Below are positions 34,294 to 42,644 of a DNA stretch of 64,000 nucleotides, one piece after another. Location: contig NZ_CP029194.1 in NCBI RefSeq assembly GCF_008642375.1, positions 8,426,501-8,490,500 of the forward strand. Direction: 5' to 3'. Position 1 is the stretch's first letter. The number at the start of each line of letters is the position of its first letter. The notes under the pieces were generated by a model. It searched no databases. It had not been told where the DNA came from and saw only the letters and a program-made list of their open reading frames with translations. Source of the stretch: Streptomyces venezuelae. Its GTDB lineage: Bacteria; Actinomycetota; Actinomycetes; Streptomycetales; Streptomycetaceae. The position numbers and the translations under genes were made by a program.

Positions 34294-37200
34294 TTGGAGA
34301 TCCACGTCCACGTGCCGGTGAGGATCACCCTCACCGGCGAGCCCGGCCCCGACGAGCTGGCCGTGCTCACGCGGCGGCTGACCGTGCTCGTCGCCGGGCG
34401 GCTCGCGCAGGCCGAGCGGGAGGCCGGGCACGGGCACCGGGCGGCGGTGCGGGCCGACGGGGCCGGGGCACGGGAGGTCCACGAGCCGGGGCGGGACGTG
34501 GACGGCGGGTACGCGCTGCCCTCGTACGCCGGCGCCGGGCGCTCCACCAAGGTGCCCGTGCGCGGCAAGGAGCCCTGGACCGTCGTCGGCACCGCGCGGG
34601 CGCGGATCGAGGCCGGGTGGTTCCTCCGGTACGTGGAGGAGCTGCTGCGGCAGCCGTTCCCCGAGGCCGTGCTGTACCGCTCGCTCGGCGGCACGGTCCG
34701 TGACGTGGACGTCTGGCTGGTGCGGCTCAACAAGGCCTACGTACCGCACACGCTGGGGGAGGAGCTGGTGGTCCGGAGCTCCGCGCGGGAGAAGGGAACG
34801 CAGACCGTGCCGGCCTGGGCGGTCGCCGGTTCGGAGGCCGCCCTGAGCCGCCTCACCGCGGCCGACGAGAGCGGGACGATCGCAGCCCGTATCCCGGGCG
34901 TGCCCTCGGGGCACGTCGTCTTCACCTCCATGCGGCTGCCGCGCGTCGACATCGGCGACGTCGCCGCGCTCGGCCCCGGCCTCGTGGTCGGCATGACCGT
35001 GCGCGAGGCCGGGTTCTGCGTCGACGCGTTCGTGTTCGAGAGGGCCACCGGCATCCCCTGGAGCCGCTACGCCGAGGAGTACGCGCGCGAGACCGTCCTC
35101 GTCCGGGTCCAGCCGGCCGTCCTGCGCCCCGCGTCGAACCCGGTGCGCACCCCGGCCGGCATCGACTGCGACGCGCTCTTCCTGCTGCTCGACCGGTACG
35201 CGGGCGACCACCCCGCACGCCGTGAACCCGCCGCCCAGCTCTTCGTCTCCGAGGGGGGCCTCTTTCCCGGTGTGCCCGGCGCGGCGCTGCGGCACCTCGA
35301 GTGGCCCGCGGAGGAGGGCGAGCGGGTGCTCTACTGCCGGGCCTCGCTCGATCTCGCCCCGGGGACCCTCGACGCCGCGTACTTCCGGCCGACGGCCCGG
35401 CGGATGGCCGCCGGCCTCGTGCCGCTGATCGGCGAGGACGGCTTCGCCGCAGCCCTCGGCGTGCTGCTCGACGAGACCGAGCAGCACGCGAGTGGACGGA
35501 TCGGCAGCCTCTTCGGGTACGTGCTGGAGAGCATCGGACGGCACGGGAAGCTGCCGGAGTTCTTCGCCGCCGCCGACGCCACCCGCCGGTTCGCCCTGCG
35601 GGTCCGGCTGCTCCAGCAGTGCGAGAGCGGCCCGTACGCGCAGCACGAGCGGGTCCGCGCCCTGCGTGCCGCCCTCGCCCAGGAGCGCGCGGCCACGACC
35701 GCCCACGCCTACACGGTCGGCGGCTCCGGAGAGGGAGCCGTACGGCTCGACCGGCGATCGGACGGGTCCGTGCTCGCCGGAGAGCTCCTCGGGCGCGTCG
35801 ACTTCCTCCACCGGAAGAGCACCACCGTCACGCGGCCCAAGCCGGGCCGGGCCGAGGCGTGGCGCGCCGAACTCCTCGCCCAGCGCCGGCGGATGGTTGA
35901 GGAGATCCTCTCCGGGCGCGATCAGCACGTCTACGGGGAGGAGGAGTTCGCCGCCGAGACCGTCGCGCGGACCGCGCGGGCCGCACGGATCACCGCCGAC
36001 GACTTCGAGACGGTCGAGGTCGAGTTCGACATCCGACTGCGTGAGGTGCTCGCCGTCCAGGAGCAGGGGCTGCCCTCGTACGCGGTGCGGTTCGAGATCG
36101 TCTCGCGCGTCGCGGGCCGCGGCGAGCAGTGGGAGTGCGTCGCGGGACCCGTGCTCGAACCGGTCGGCGAGTTCGAGGCCCGGCTCGTCCAGTGGCGGCT
36201 CGGCCGGGCCGGGGAGGCCTACCGGATCGCCGCCTTCGCCGCGCTCGCCATCGGCGGCCTCGCCCTCGCCTGGGAGGCGGGCGTCGTCGCCTCCCTCATC
36301 CGGCTGGGCGGCGGACTGCGCGCGGTGGGCCTCGGCATCGGGGCCTCGGAGGGCATCCACCTGGTCAAGGTCCTTCTCCACGAGGAGGAGGTCACCGTCG
36401 GCGGCTTCGTCATGGCCGCCGTCGACGGCTATCTCGGTGCCGTCGGCTACAAGATCGGCAGCGGACTCGGCACCTTGCTCGGAGACCGCATCGGCACCGC
36501 CTCCCTGCGCGCCCGGATCGCCTCCTGGATCGCGGGCAGACTCGTCACCGGCGCGGTGGGCGGCTCCGCCGCGGCGGCCCTGGCGGTCTTCGCCTACGAC
36601 GTCGTCGACGCACGGTGGTCGGACATCGACACGTACGTGCAGAGGATGAAGTTCGGCGCGGCCCTCGGAATCGTCGGCGCCTTCACCGTGGACCCGCTCC
36701 TGCACGGACTCCTCACCCGGGCCGGGCCGACCCTGGTCAAGGCCGCCCTGCTCACCCGCCTCCTCAGCGGCGAGGGCGTCACGGCCGAACGCTGGGCCGA
36801 AGCCATGGCCCTGACCCGGCGACGGATGCAACAGACCCTGGCCCAGAGCCTGCCGGAGGCGGAGGCGAGGGCCTGGACCCGAGCGCTCGGCGAACGCGTC
36901 GACGAGGCGGCGGAAGGGCTCGCCCACGCGCAGGCACGCCCGAGGGGCACCGCCTCGCGCGTCCCCGCGCGCATCGAGCAGGGGCACGAGGCACCCACGC
37001 CCGCACCCGTGCCGATCACAGCCGCCGAGGCCGCCCACGCGGTCCCGGCGGCGGCGCGGCCCGGTCCGGCCTCCGTGTGGCCGAGCTGGGCACAGCTGAA
37101 ACAGGCCTCGCTCACCGACCGGGAAGCGGCCCTGGACCGGCAGTGGTACGAGACGGCGCGCCCCGAAGTGCTGCGCGCCCACGCGGCCCACGACCCCGTG

Positions 37201-37869
37201 GCCAAGGAGTTCCTGGACGAGCAGGGGCGCGTCCCCAAGCGCCCCTACCAGCCCGAGCGCCCCACCGACCCCGCCGTACAGCAGCAGCTGCGCCAGGACC
37301 TGGTGGCGGCGCGCGCCGCCGTCGAGGCCGAGCGGCGGCGGCTGGAGGCGGAGGGGCTGCGCAAACCGTCCACCCGTGAGCACGCGGGATACGAGAAGCG
37401 CACCACCCGGGCCGGAGTGCAGTGGGTGGAGCCGACCGCGAAGGCCGCCGCCGGGTACCAGGGCACCGTGGCCGTCGCCCGCTCCGACATCCCCGCCCTC
37501 GCCGGGGAGCTGTTCACCGGCGGCTCACCCCGCGCCCTCGGCTCGTACGACCCCGCCCACGCCATCCGGCCGCCGGACGACGTGGTCGTCCCGCAGGCCC
37601 ACGGGCATGCCGAGCAGGATCTCGGCCAGCAGCTCGACGCTCGTCTGGCCCGGCTGACCGAGGCCGAACGGGCCGCCGCGCGCGGCCGTACCGTCTACAT
37701 CAGGGTCGACCAGGAGGTCTGCTCCATCTGCGCCTCCGCACTCGGCGCCGGGCAGCGCGCAGGGGTGCTCTCCCGGCTCAGCGCCCGCCACCCCGACATC
37801 GTCTTCGAGGTCACCGCCGACGACGTCAGCACGGTCTACCTGATCGTCGGCGGAAGGAGGGTGCGGTGA
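34294..37869 (+). CDS. Large candidate cargo effector with C-terminal deaminase-like toxin domain
   Basis: The 1191-residue protein starts with TTG at 34294 (a GTG at 34312 with GGAG 12 nt upstream is an alternative). Residues 70-78 read DGGYALPSY, a motif repeated in the next gene at the same position. Residues 80-620 are a long soluble alpha/beta region; about 640-810 hold several hydrophobic helices that could insert in a membrane; a Pro/Ala-rich linker (about 905-930) follows. The last 110 residues carry H1105-A-E1107 and C1143-S-I-C1146 within helices and strands, the zinc site and catalytic Glu of cytidine-deaminase-fold toxins. I infer a cargo that edits a nucleobase or nucleotide in the target. 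No immunity gene is adjacent. Confidence 0.72.
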   Translation: MEIHVHVPVRITLTGEPGPDELAVLTRRLTVLVAGRLAQAEREAGHGHRAAVRADGAGAREVHEPGRDVDGGYALPSYAGAGRSTKVPVRGKEPWTVVGTARARIEAGWFLRYVEELLRQPFPEAVLYRSLGGTVRDVDVWLVRLNKAYVPHTLGEELVVRSSAREKGTQTVPAWAVAGSEAALSRLTAADESGTIAARIPGVPSGHVVFTSMRLPRVDIGDVAALGPGLVVGMTVREAGFCVDAFVFERATGIPWSRYAEEYARETVLVRVQPAVLRPASNPVRTPAGIDCDALFLLLDRYAGDHPARREPAAQLFVSEGGLFPGVPGAALRHLEWPAEEGERVLYCRASLDLAPGTLDAAYFRPTARRMAAGLVPLIGEDGFAAALGVLLDETEQHASGRIGSLFGYVLESIGRHGKLPEFFAAADATRRFALRVRLLQQCESGPYAQHERVRALRAALAQERAATTAHAYTVGGSGEGAVRLDRRSDGSVLAGELLGRVDFLHRKSTTVTRPKPGRAEAWRAELLAQRRRMVEEILSGRDQHVYGEEEFAAETVARTARAARITADDFETVEVEFDIRLREVLAVQEQGLPSYAVRFEIVSRVAGRGEQWECVAGPVLEPVGEFEARLVQWRLGRAGEAYRIAAFAALAIGGLALAWEAGVVASLIRLGGGLRAVGLGIGASEGIHLVKVLLHEEEVTVGGFVMAAVDGYLGAVGYKIGSGLGTLLGDRIGTASLRARIASWIAGRLVTGAVGGSAAAALAVFAYDVVDARWSDIDTYVQRMKFGAALGIVGAFTVDPLLHGLLTRAGPTLVKAALLTRLLSGEGVTAERWAEAMALTRRRMQQTLAQSLPEAEARAWTRALGERVDEAAEGLAHAQARPRGTASRVPARIEQGHEAPTPAPVPITAAEAAHAVPAAARPGPASVWPSWAQLKQASLTDREAALDRQWYETARPEVLRAHAAHDPVAKEFLDEQGRVPKRPYQPERPTDPAVQQQLRQDLVAARAAVEAERRRLEAEGLRKPSTREHAGYEKRTTRAGVQWVEPTAKAAAGYQGTVAVARSDIPALAGELFTGGSPRALGSYDPAHAIRPPDDVVVPQAHGHAEQDLGQQLDARLARLTEAERAAARGRTVYIRVDQEVCSICASALGAGQRAGVLSRLSARHPDIVFEVTADDVSTVYLIVGGRRVR

Positions 37870-40241
37870 ACACCGGCCGTCCCGAGCGCTGCTTCCACCC
37901 GCCCGAGCTGCCCGCCCGGCCCGAGGGGATCGCCCCGGAGAACGCCCGGCTCCTGGAGGCCGCCGTCCGCCAGGCCGTCACGGACGCGGTGCGTGCGGCG
38001 GGCGGCCGGTTCGCGGGAACGCCCCCGCCGGCGGCGCACGACGAGGCCCGCCGGGAGGGGGCGGAGCCCTCCGAGGACGGCTACCGGGTGCCGAGCTACG
38101 ACTCCGGTGGCCGCCCGGTCACCGTGCGGCTGCATCGCGACCGCGGCGGCGCCCCGCCCGTCGGACGACCTGCGGGCGGCCTCGGCCTCGGGGCGGGCGC
38201 CGGTACGGGCGGGCGCAATCTGGGCGGCGGCGCCCGCACCACGCCGGAGCTCCGCCGCTCCGCCGCACCGCCCGCGAGCGAACGGCCCTGGACGCCCGAA
38301 CGGCTCGCGGCCCTCCGGAGCCGCATGGGCCACGAGTACCGGCACGCGCTGCTCGGCCGGATCTCCGTCGACGACGTCGTGGTCGGGTCCGTCAGCGTCC
38401 GGCTGGTCCCCGCGCTCGGCGGCACCGACCACGACCGGACGATCGCCGTGCGACTCGGCGCCGGGGCCTTCTACCTCGATCCGATCGCCCGCGAACGGGT
38501 CGGCCTGGTCGCCGCGGCGGTACCCGGCGCGGGCTATGCCGTGCACCGCGTCGCCGCGGACGGCCGCCGCCACGACACCGGGCTCCGCGTCATCACCAGG
38601 GACGCCGCATCCGTACCGGCCGGCGTCCTCGCGTACACCGGCGACTTCACCACCCTCCGCGAGATCACGATCGTCGGCCGCAGACCGGGCGACTTCCGGG
38701 CCGTCGCCGCCCTGATCGCCGCCGATCTCGAACGCGGCCTGTCCGGCGCGCCTGGCTCGGTCGTGACGGCGACGATGAAGGCCCGTCTCAAGGGCCTGGA
38801 CCACGACGAACTCATGGCCTGCTTCGAGGAGTTGCGCAGACTCGGCAAGCTGGGCGAGACCCTCGCCCTGGTCCGTGTGCGGGCGGTTCGGGCCTTCCTG
38901 CACGAGCGGCAGGTGCCCTGGACGTACATCTTCGCCAACTGGGAGCCCGACGCGGCCGACGGGGCGCAGGTGCTCGCCGGGATCCTCTGGGGAGTGGGCG
39001 AGTTCGAGTACCAGGCGCTGGAACTCCTCGGCATCCTCGCCGGCTCGCCGTTCTCGGAGCGTCTCGCCCAGGAAGGACACCAGCTGTGGACCGCACTCGT
39101 CGCCAGCGTCCAGCATCCGCTGGTCACCGCCGAGCAGGGCTTGCGCCAGCTGGGTGACGCCTTCGTGGAGAAGCTGGAGCAGCTGGAGTTCTTCGACGCG
39201 GGACGCATCATCGGTCAGGTGCTGATGGCCCTGCTCGCCCTGCCCGAGCTGATCAGGTCCCTGCCCAGGATCGGCAAGGGCGCCGTCCGTGCGGTGGTCG
39301 CCTTCAACCGGATCGGCGTGGCGGTCCTCGACCGGATCGGGCTGCGGCTGATGGACGTGATCCGCTTCCTTCTCTCCGAGCGGCCGACACTGGTCACGCC
39401 GGACGGGGTCCTGCTCAGCCTGGGCGCGGGCGACGACATCCTCGCCGCCGGGGCCAAGGTCAAGGGCACCTGGGTGTTCTCCGCCACCGAGGTCCGCGAG
39501 GTGTTGGAGAGCGAACGCCTGTTCACCCCGGCGGAGATCGAGGAGCTGGCCGGGATGCTCGACGAGGTGAAGCGGAAGGCGCCCCCTCACGAGCCTCCGA
39601 CCGCACCGCCGGTGGGCGCGGGAGGCGCGGGCGCCGTCGTGCTGAGCGTGGAGGCGCTGGAGGACCTCGTGGCCCAGGCGGTCGCCGAGCTCGGCACCGT
39701 ACCCGGCAGCGCCGAGCTCTCGAACGCCGTGCGCGGCACGAAGCTGCACTCCGCCTTCGCCCGCCTGGTCCGGGTGCGATTCCCCGCCGGCGGCCTGACC
39801 GTCGTCAGCGAGACCTCGCTGCGCGCCTTCGCCAGGCTCCCTGCCGAGATCCTCGACATGCAGATCGAGACCTATGTGAAGCACACTCCGGGGGTGGCCG
39901 AGCTGGAACGGCAGCTCAAGCCCCTGTTCACCAACGACGGCGTACCCCGGCTGATCGGCGACCTGAAGCCCGACCTCGTCGTCCGGGCCCCCGGCCGGCT
40001 CGTGGTCTTCGACCTGGCCAGCGTCGAACGCGCCCATCACATGGCGAAGAACATGCTGTACATGATCCTCCTCCGCGAGGCCGGCGAGGTGGTCTTCGTG
40101 GGGGAGACGTACTGGCGACACTTCGGCAAGACCGCCGCCGAGATCGAGGCCATGTACCCCAGGGAGTTCCGCGCGGCCCGGATCCAGCGCGAGGCGGCGC
40201 GCGAGCTCAGGGAGCGCCGGAGAGCCGGCCGGACGCCCTGA
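37866..40241 (+). CDS. Second large candidate cargo effector, nuclease-like C-terminus
   Basis: The 791-residue protein starts with GTG at 37866, overlapping the previous stop by 4 bp with AAGGAGG ahead. Residues 71-78 read DGYRVPSY, matching the leader of the preceding effector. A Gly/Pro-rich linker (about 90-135) is followed by a domain to 570 that also echoes it (RRLGKLGETLALVRVRAVRAF). The C-terminal 170 residues resemble a restriction-endonuclease fold: a helix (GTKLHSAFARLV), strands, KPD at D703 and VVFDLAS at D716. The Lys expected in a (D/E)xK motif is Ala718, so activity is uncertain. The gene closes the operon with tandem repeats. Confidence 0.62.
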   Translation: MNTGRPERCFHPPELPARPEGIAPENARLLEAAVRQAVTDAVRAAGGRFAGTPPPAAHDEARREGAEPSEDGYRVPSYDSGGRPVTVRLHRDRGGAPPVGRPAGGLGLGAGAGTGGRNLGGGARTTPELRRSAAPPASERPWTPERLAALRSRMGHEYRHALLGRISVDDVVVGSVSVRLVPALGGTDHDRTIAVRLGAGAFYLDPIARERVGLVAAAVPGAGYAVHRVAADGRRHDTGLRVITRDAASVPAGVLAYTGDFTTLREITIVGRRPGDFRAVAALIAADLERGLSGAPGSVVTATMKARLKGLDHDELMACFEELRRLGKLGETLALVRVRAVRAFLHERQVPWTYIFANWEPDAADGAQVLAGILWGVGEFEYQALELLGILAGSPFSERLAQEGHQLWTALVASVQHPLVTAEQGLRQLGDAFVEKLEQLEFFDAGRIIGQVLMALLALPELIRSLPRIGKGAVRAVVAFNRIGVAVLDRIGLRLMDVIRFLLSERPTLVTPDGVLLSLGAGDDILAAGAKVKGTWVFSATEVREVLESERLFTPAEIEELAGMLDEVKRKAPPHEPPTAPPVGAGGAGAVVLSVEALEDLVAQAVAELGTVPGSAELSNAVRGTKLHSAFARLVRVRFPAGGLTVVSETSLRAFARLPAEILDMQIETYVKHTPGVAELERQLKPLFTNDGVPRLIGDLKPDLVVRAPGRLVVFDLASVERAHHMAKNMLYMILLREAGEVVFVGETYWRHFGKTAAEIEAMYPREFRAARIQREAARELRERRRAGRTP

Positions 40242-40286
40242 CCCCCGGCCGGACGCCCTGACCCCCGGCCGGACGCCCTGACCCCC
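40227..40286. repeat. Three 20-bp tandem repeats at the end of the effector operon
   Basis: The unit GGCCGGACGCCCTGACCCCC repeats three times (40227-40246, 40247-40266, 40267-40286) plus five bases. The first copy contains the effector stop codon, and the others each bring a further TGA. A 12-bp palindrome (CCGTCCGGACGG, 40289-40300) follows directly. It may be a slippage product or part of a terminator. Confidence 0.8.
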
Positions 40287-40399
40287 GGCCGTCCGGACGG
40301 ATCGCCCGTCACGCCCAGTTCGTGAGCGCGGTCTTCGGATCGCACCAAGGCCAACCGCACTGTTAGCGTTGGTGCTTGACCGAGGGGGGCGGAGACAGC

Positions 40400-41233
40400 A
40401 TGACATCGACCATGTTTCGCATCGGTGGGGGTCTAGGGGTTCAGCGGCTCGGGTTCGGAGCCATGCGGTTGCCGACGGATCAGGGTCCCGCTCGCGAGGC
40501 TTCTCTCGCGGTCGCCCGGCGAGCCGTCGAACTGGGTGTCACGCTGATCGACACAGCCCACATGTATGGCTGGGGAGCCAATGAGGAGCTCCTCGCCGAG
40601 GCCTTGTACCCCTACGCGGAGGGGCTGCTCATCACCACCAAGGTCGGTGTCGCACGGTCGGCCTCCTCGGCCGGATGGAAGCTCGACGCACGGCCGGACG
40701 TCCTGCGCGGTCAGGTCGAACACGCCCTCCGTCGGCTGCGCGTCGAGCGGATCGAGCTGCTCCAACTGCACCGCATCGATCCGGAGGTGCCCCTGGAAGA
40801 TCAGCTCGGGGCGCTGCGGGAACTCCAGACCGAGGGCAAGGTCGGACGGATCGGACTGTCCGAGGTCACCGTCACGGAACTGAACCAGGCGCGGGAGATC
40901 ATCGACGTCGCGAGCGTGCAGAACAGGTACAGCCTGCTCGACCGTGAGCATGAGCCGGTGCTCACCGCGTGCGAAGCGGCGGGGATCGCGTTTCTGCCGT
41001 GGCGGCCGGTCGCCGCAGCGGCGCAGGACGCATCGGCCGAGATAGCCGCCGTGGCGGCCGAACTCGATGCCACGCCGGCACAGGTCTCGCTCGCATGGCT
41101 CCTTCACCGCTCTCCGGTCGTTCTCCCGATTCCGGGCACCGCGCGAATCGCCCACCTGGAGGAGAATCTCGGTGCGCGGCATCTCCACCTGGGCCAGGAC
41201 CGCCTCGACCGCCTCGACCGCTTGGCCGAGTAG
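40400..41233 (+). CDS. Aldo/keto reductase
   Basis: The 277-residue enzyme has the AKR barrel and catalytic tetrad: Asp and Tyr in TLIDTAHMYGWG, Lys in LLITTKVG and His in LLQLHRIDP. The NADPH-binding end motif appears as VLPIPGTARIAHLEEN. It would reduce aldehydes or ketones in the cytoplasm. GGAG lies 5 nt before the ATG at 40400; an in-frame GTG/ATG-like start at 40376 lacks one. It lies 158 bp after the effector operon and is convergent with the LuxR gene, so it is not part of the injection system. Confidence 0.92.
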   Translation: MTSTMFRIGGGLGVQRLGFGAMRLPTDQGPAREASLAVARRAVELGVTLIDTAHMYGWGANEELLAEALYPYAEGLLITTKVGVARSASSAGWKLDARPDVLRGQVEHALRRLRVERIELLQLHRIDPEVPLEDQLGALRELQTEGKVGRIGLSEVTVTELNQAREIIDVASVQNRYSLLDREHEPVLTACEAAGIAFLPWRPVAAAAQDASAEIAAVAAELDATPAQVSLAWLLHRSPVVLPIPGTARIAHLEENLGARHLHLGQDRLDRLDRLAE

Positions 41234-41334
41234 CTCCTCACAAGGCTCCACTCCGACCGCGCACCGACGAATGTCCCCCAGTGCGTCGGTGACTTCGAGA
41301 CGTGCCGCCGCTTCGACGTCTGATCGTGAGGTGC

Positions 41335-42447
41335 TCACACGGGCCGGTAGTGCTCGCCGAAGAGCCGTGCGACGAGTTCGCCTCGGCTGGAGACCTCTGC
41401 CTTGCCGAAGACGGCCTTGAGATGGTCGCGCACGGTGTGCGGGGAGATGAACAGTGTCGCCGCGATCTCGGTGGTGGGCAGCCCGCGCGTGATGAGCTGG
41501 GTGATCTCCAGCTCGCGCGGTGTCAGGCCGTACGCCTCGGCGATGAGGACCGCCCGGTCGGTGGCGGCCGCCGCCTCGATGACGAGTGCCACGGGACCGG
41601 GTTGCCCAGCGGGTCCGCTGAGACAGGAGGCGTGGCAGGTCAACCAGCGGCCGTCGACGGTCCGGATGCGCACCCTCGCACCGCCAGCCCGGTCGCGGCC
41701 CCGGGCTATCGCCCGGGCCTGCAGCGCAGTGGCGACCGCCCAGATCGGCAGCCTCAGGCCCAACTGTGAGGGGACGGAAGGACCTTCAGGGAGCTGAGAG
41801 AGGTGCTGCCGCGCCTCCTCGTTGATCGACGTCGGCTCGCCGGAAGGATCGAAGAGCACCAGTCCGGGCGCGGGTGCGTCAGTTCCTCCGCCGGGGGAGG
41901 AGGCGGACGGGCGGGCCAGCCGGCGGATCCGCGAGGCCAGCGGACCGGACAGACCGGCGAGCAGCGTGGTCTCGGCCGGGCCGAACGGGGCGCCACCGCT
42001 CATACGGAACAGACTCACCACGGCCCATGGCCGGACGCCGATCCGCAGTACGGCCCGTAGCTCGTCGTCCACGCCCTGGATCCCGAGGAGCCGGCGGAAG
42101 CGCGCGCTGCGCGCGGGCAGGTCGCCGGTGGCCGCGCGCAGACCGGCCACCGGGACGGCGGCGCGGGCAAGGTCCCGGAACGGGAGGACGTTCTCCTCCA
42201 GAAGTTCGCTTTCCCAGTACTCGGCACAGCCCTCGCCGGAGCCGAGGTTCTCCACCAGCATCGGCGCGGTGATGAGACCGGTTTCCGGGTCGGTGGCCGC
42301 CCATACGGCCGAGTCGAACGGGACGAGCCGTCGCAGCTTGGCGGACGTCCGGCTGAAGAGTTCGCGTGTGTCGGCGACCCGATCCGTACCCGACAGCACC
42401 GTGGCGTGACCTGACAGCGCCTCGGCGTGACGGCGGGCATCGGACAT
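41335..42447 (-). CDS. LuxR-family transcriptional regulator
   Basis: The 370-residue regulator ends in a LuxR helix-turn-helix (LTPRELEITQLITRGLPTTEIAATLFISPHTVRDHLKAVF is split over residues about 306-346). The N-terminal 300 residues have no receiver domain; they look like a GAF/PAS-type sensor (VPFDSAVWAATDPETG). GGAGG lies 7 nt before the ATG at 42447. It is divergent from the flavoprotein at 42645, with 197 bp between them, and so probably controls it. The ligand is unknown. Confidence 0.9.
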   Translation of the reverse strand: MSDARRHAEALSGHATVLSGTDRVADTRELFSRTSAKLRRLVPFDSAVWAATDPETGLITAPMLVENLGSGEGCAEYWESELLEENVLPFRDLARAAVPVAGLRAATGDLPARSARFRRLLGIQGVDDELRAVLRIGVRPWAVVSLFRMSGGAPFGPAETTLLAGLSGPLASRIRRLARPSASSPGGGTDAPAPGLVLFDPSGEPTSINEEARQHLSQLPEGPSVPSQLGLRLPIWAVATALQARAIARGRDRAGGARVRIRTVDGRWLTCHASCLSGPAGQPGPVALVIEAAAATDRAVLIAEAYGLTPRELEITQLITRGLPTTEIAATLFISPHTVRDHLKAVFGKAEVSSRGELVARLFGEHYRPV

Positions 42448-42644
42448 GGAGATCCCTCCCGTGGTCTGGATGCAGGCCAGCATGCCCGCCCTCCGCTCCT
42501 GCACCAACCCCCCGTCTGAGGGGGCTATTTCCGGCCGGCCACCCCTCGCGGGGGATGGGCCTCGGCACTGGAGGCGGCGAGTCTCGATGAGGCCGCAGCT
42601 CCCTCTCGGCAGCGGCCCGGAACGTGAAGGGAAGAACGAAGACC

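Noticed and set aside
34267..37383. 1038-codon minus-strand frame opposite the first effector
   Set aside because: The sequence is low-complexity Gly/Asp/Arg and mirrors the real gene on the plus strand.
23011..40241. Integrated prophage
   Set aside because: There is no capsid, portal, terminase, integrase, lysis or replication gene and no attachment sites, only tail-type proteins with effector-like genes.
23011..40241. Type VI secretion system
   Set aside because: TssJLM membrane proteins, ClpV and split TssB/TssC sheath are absent, and the sheath is a single phage-type protein.
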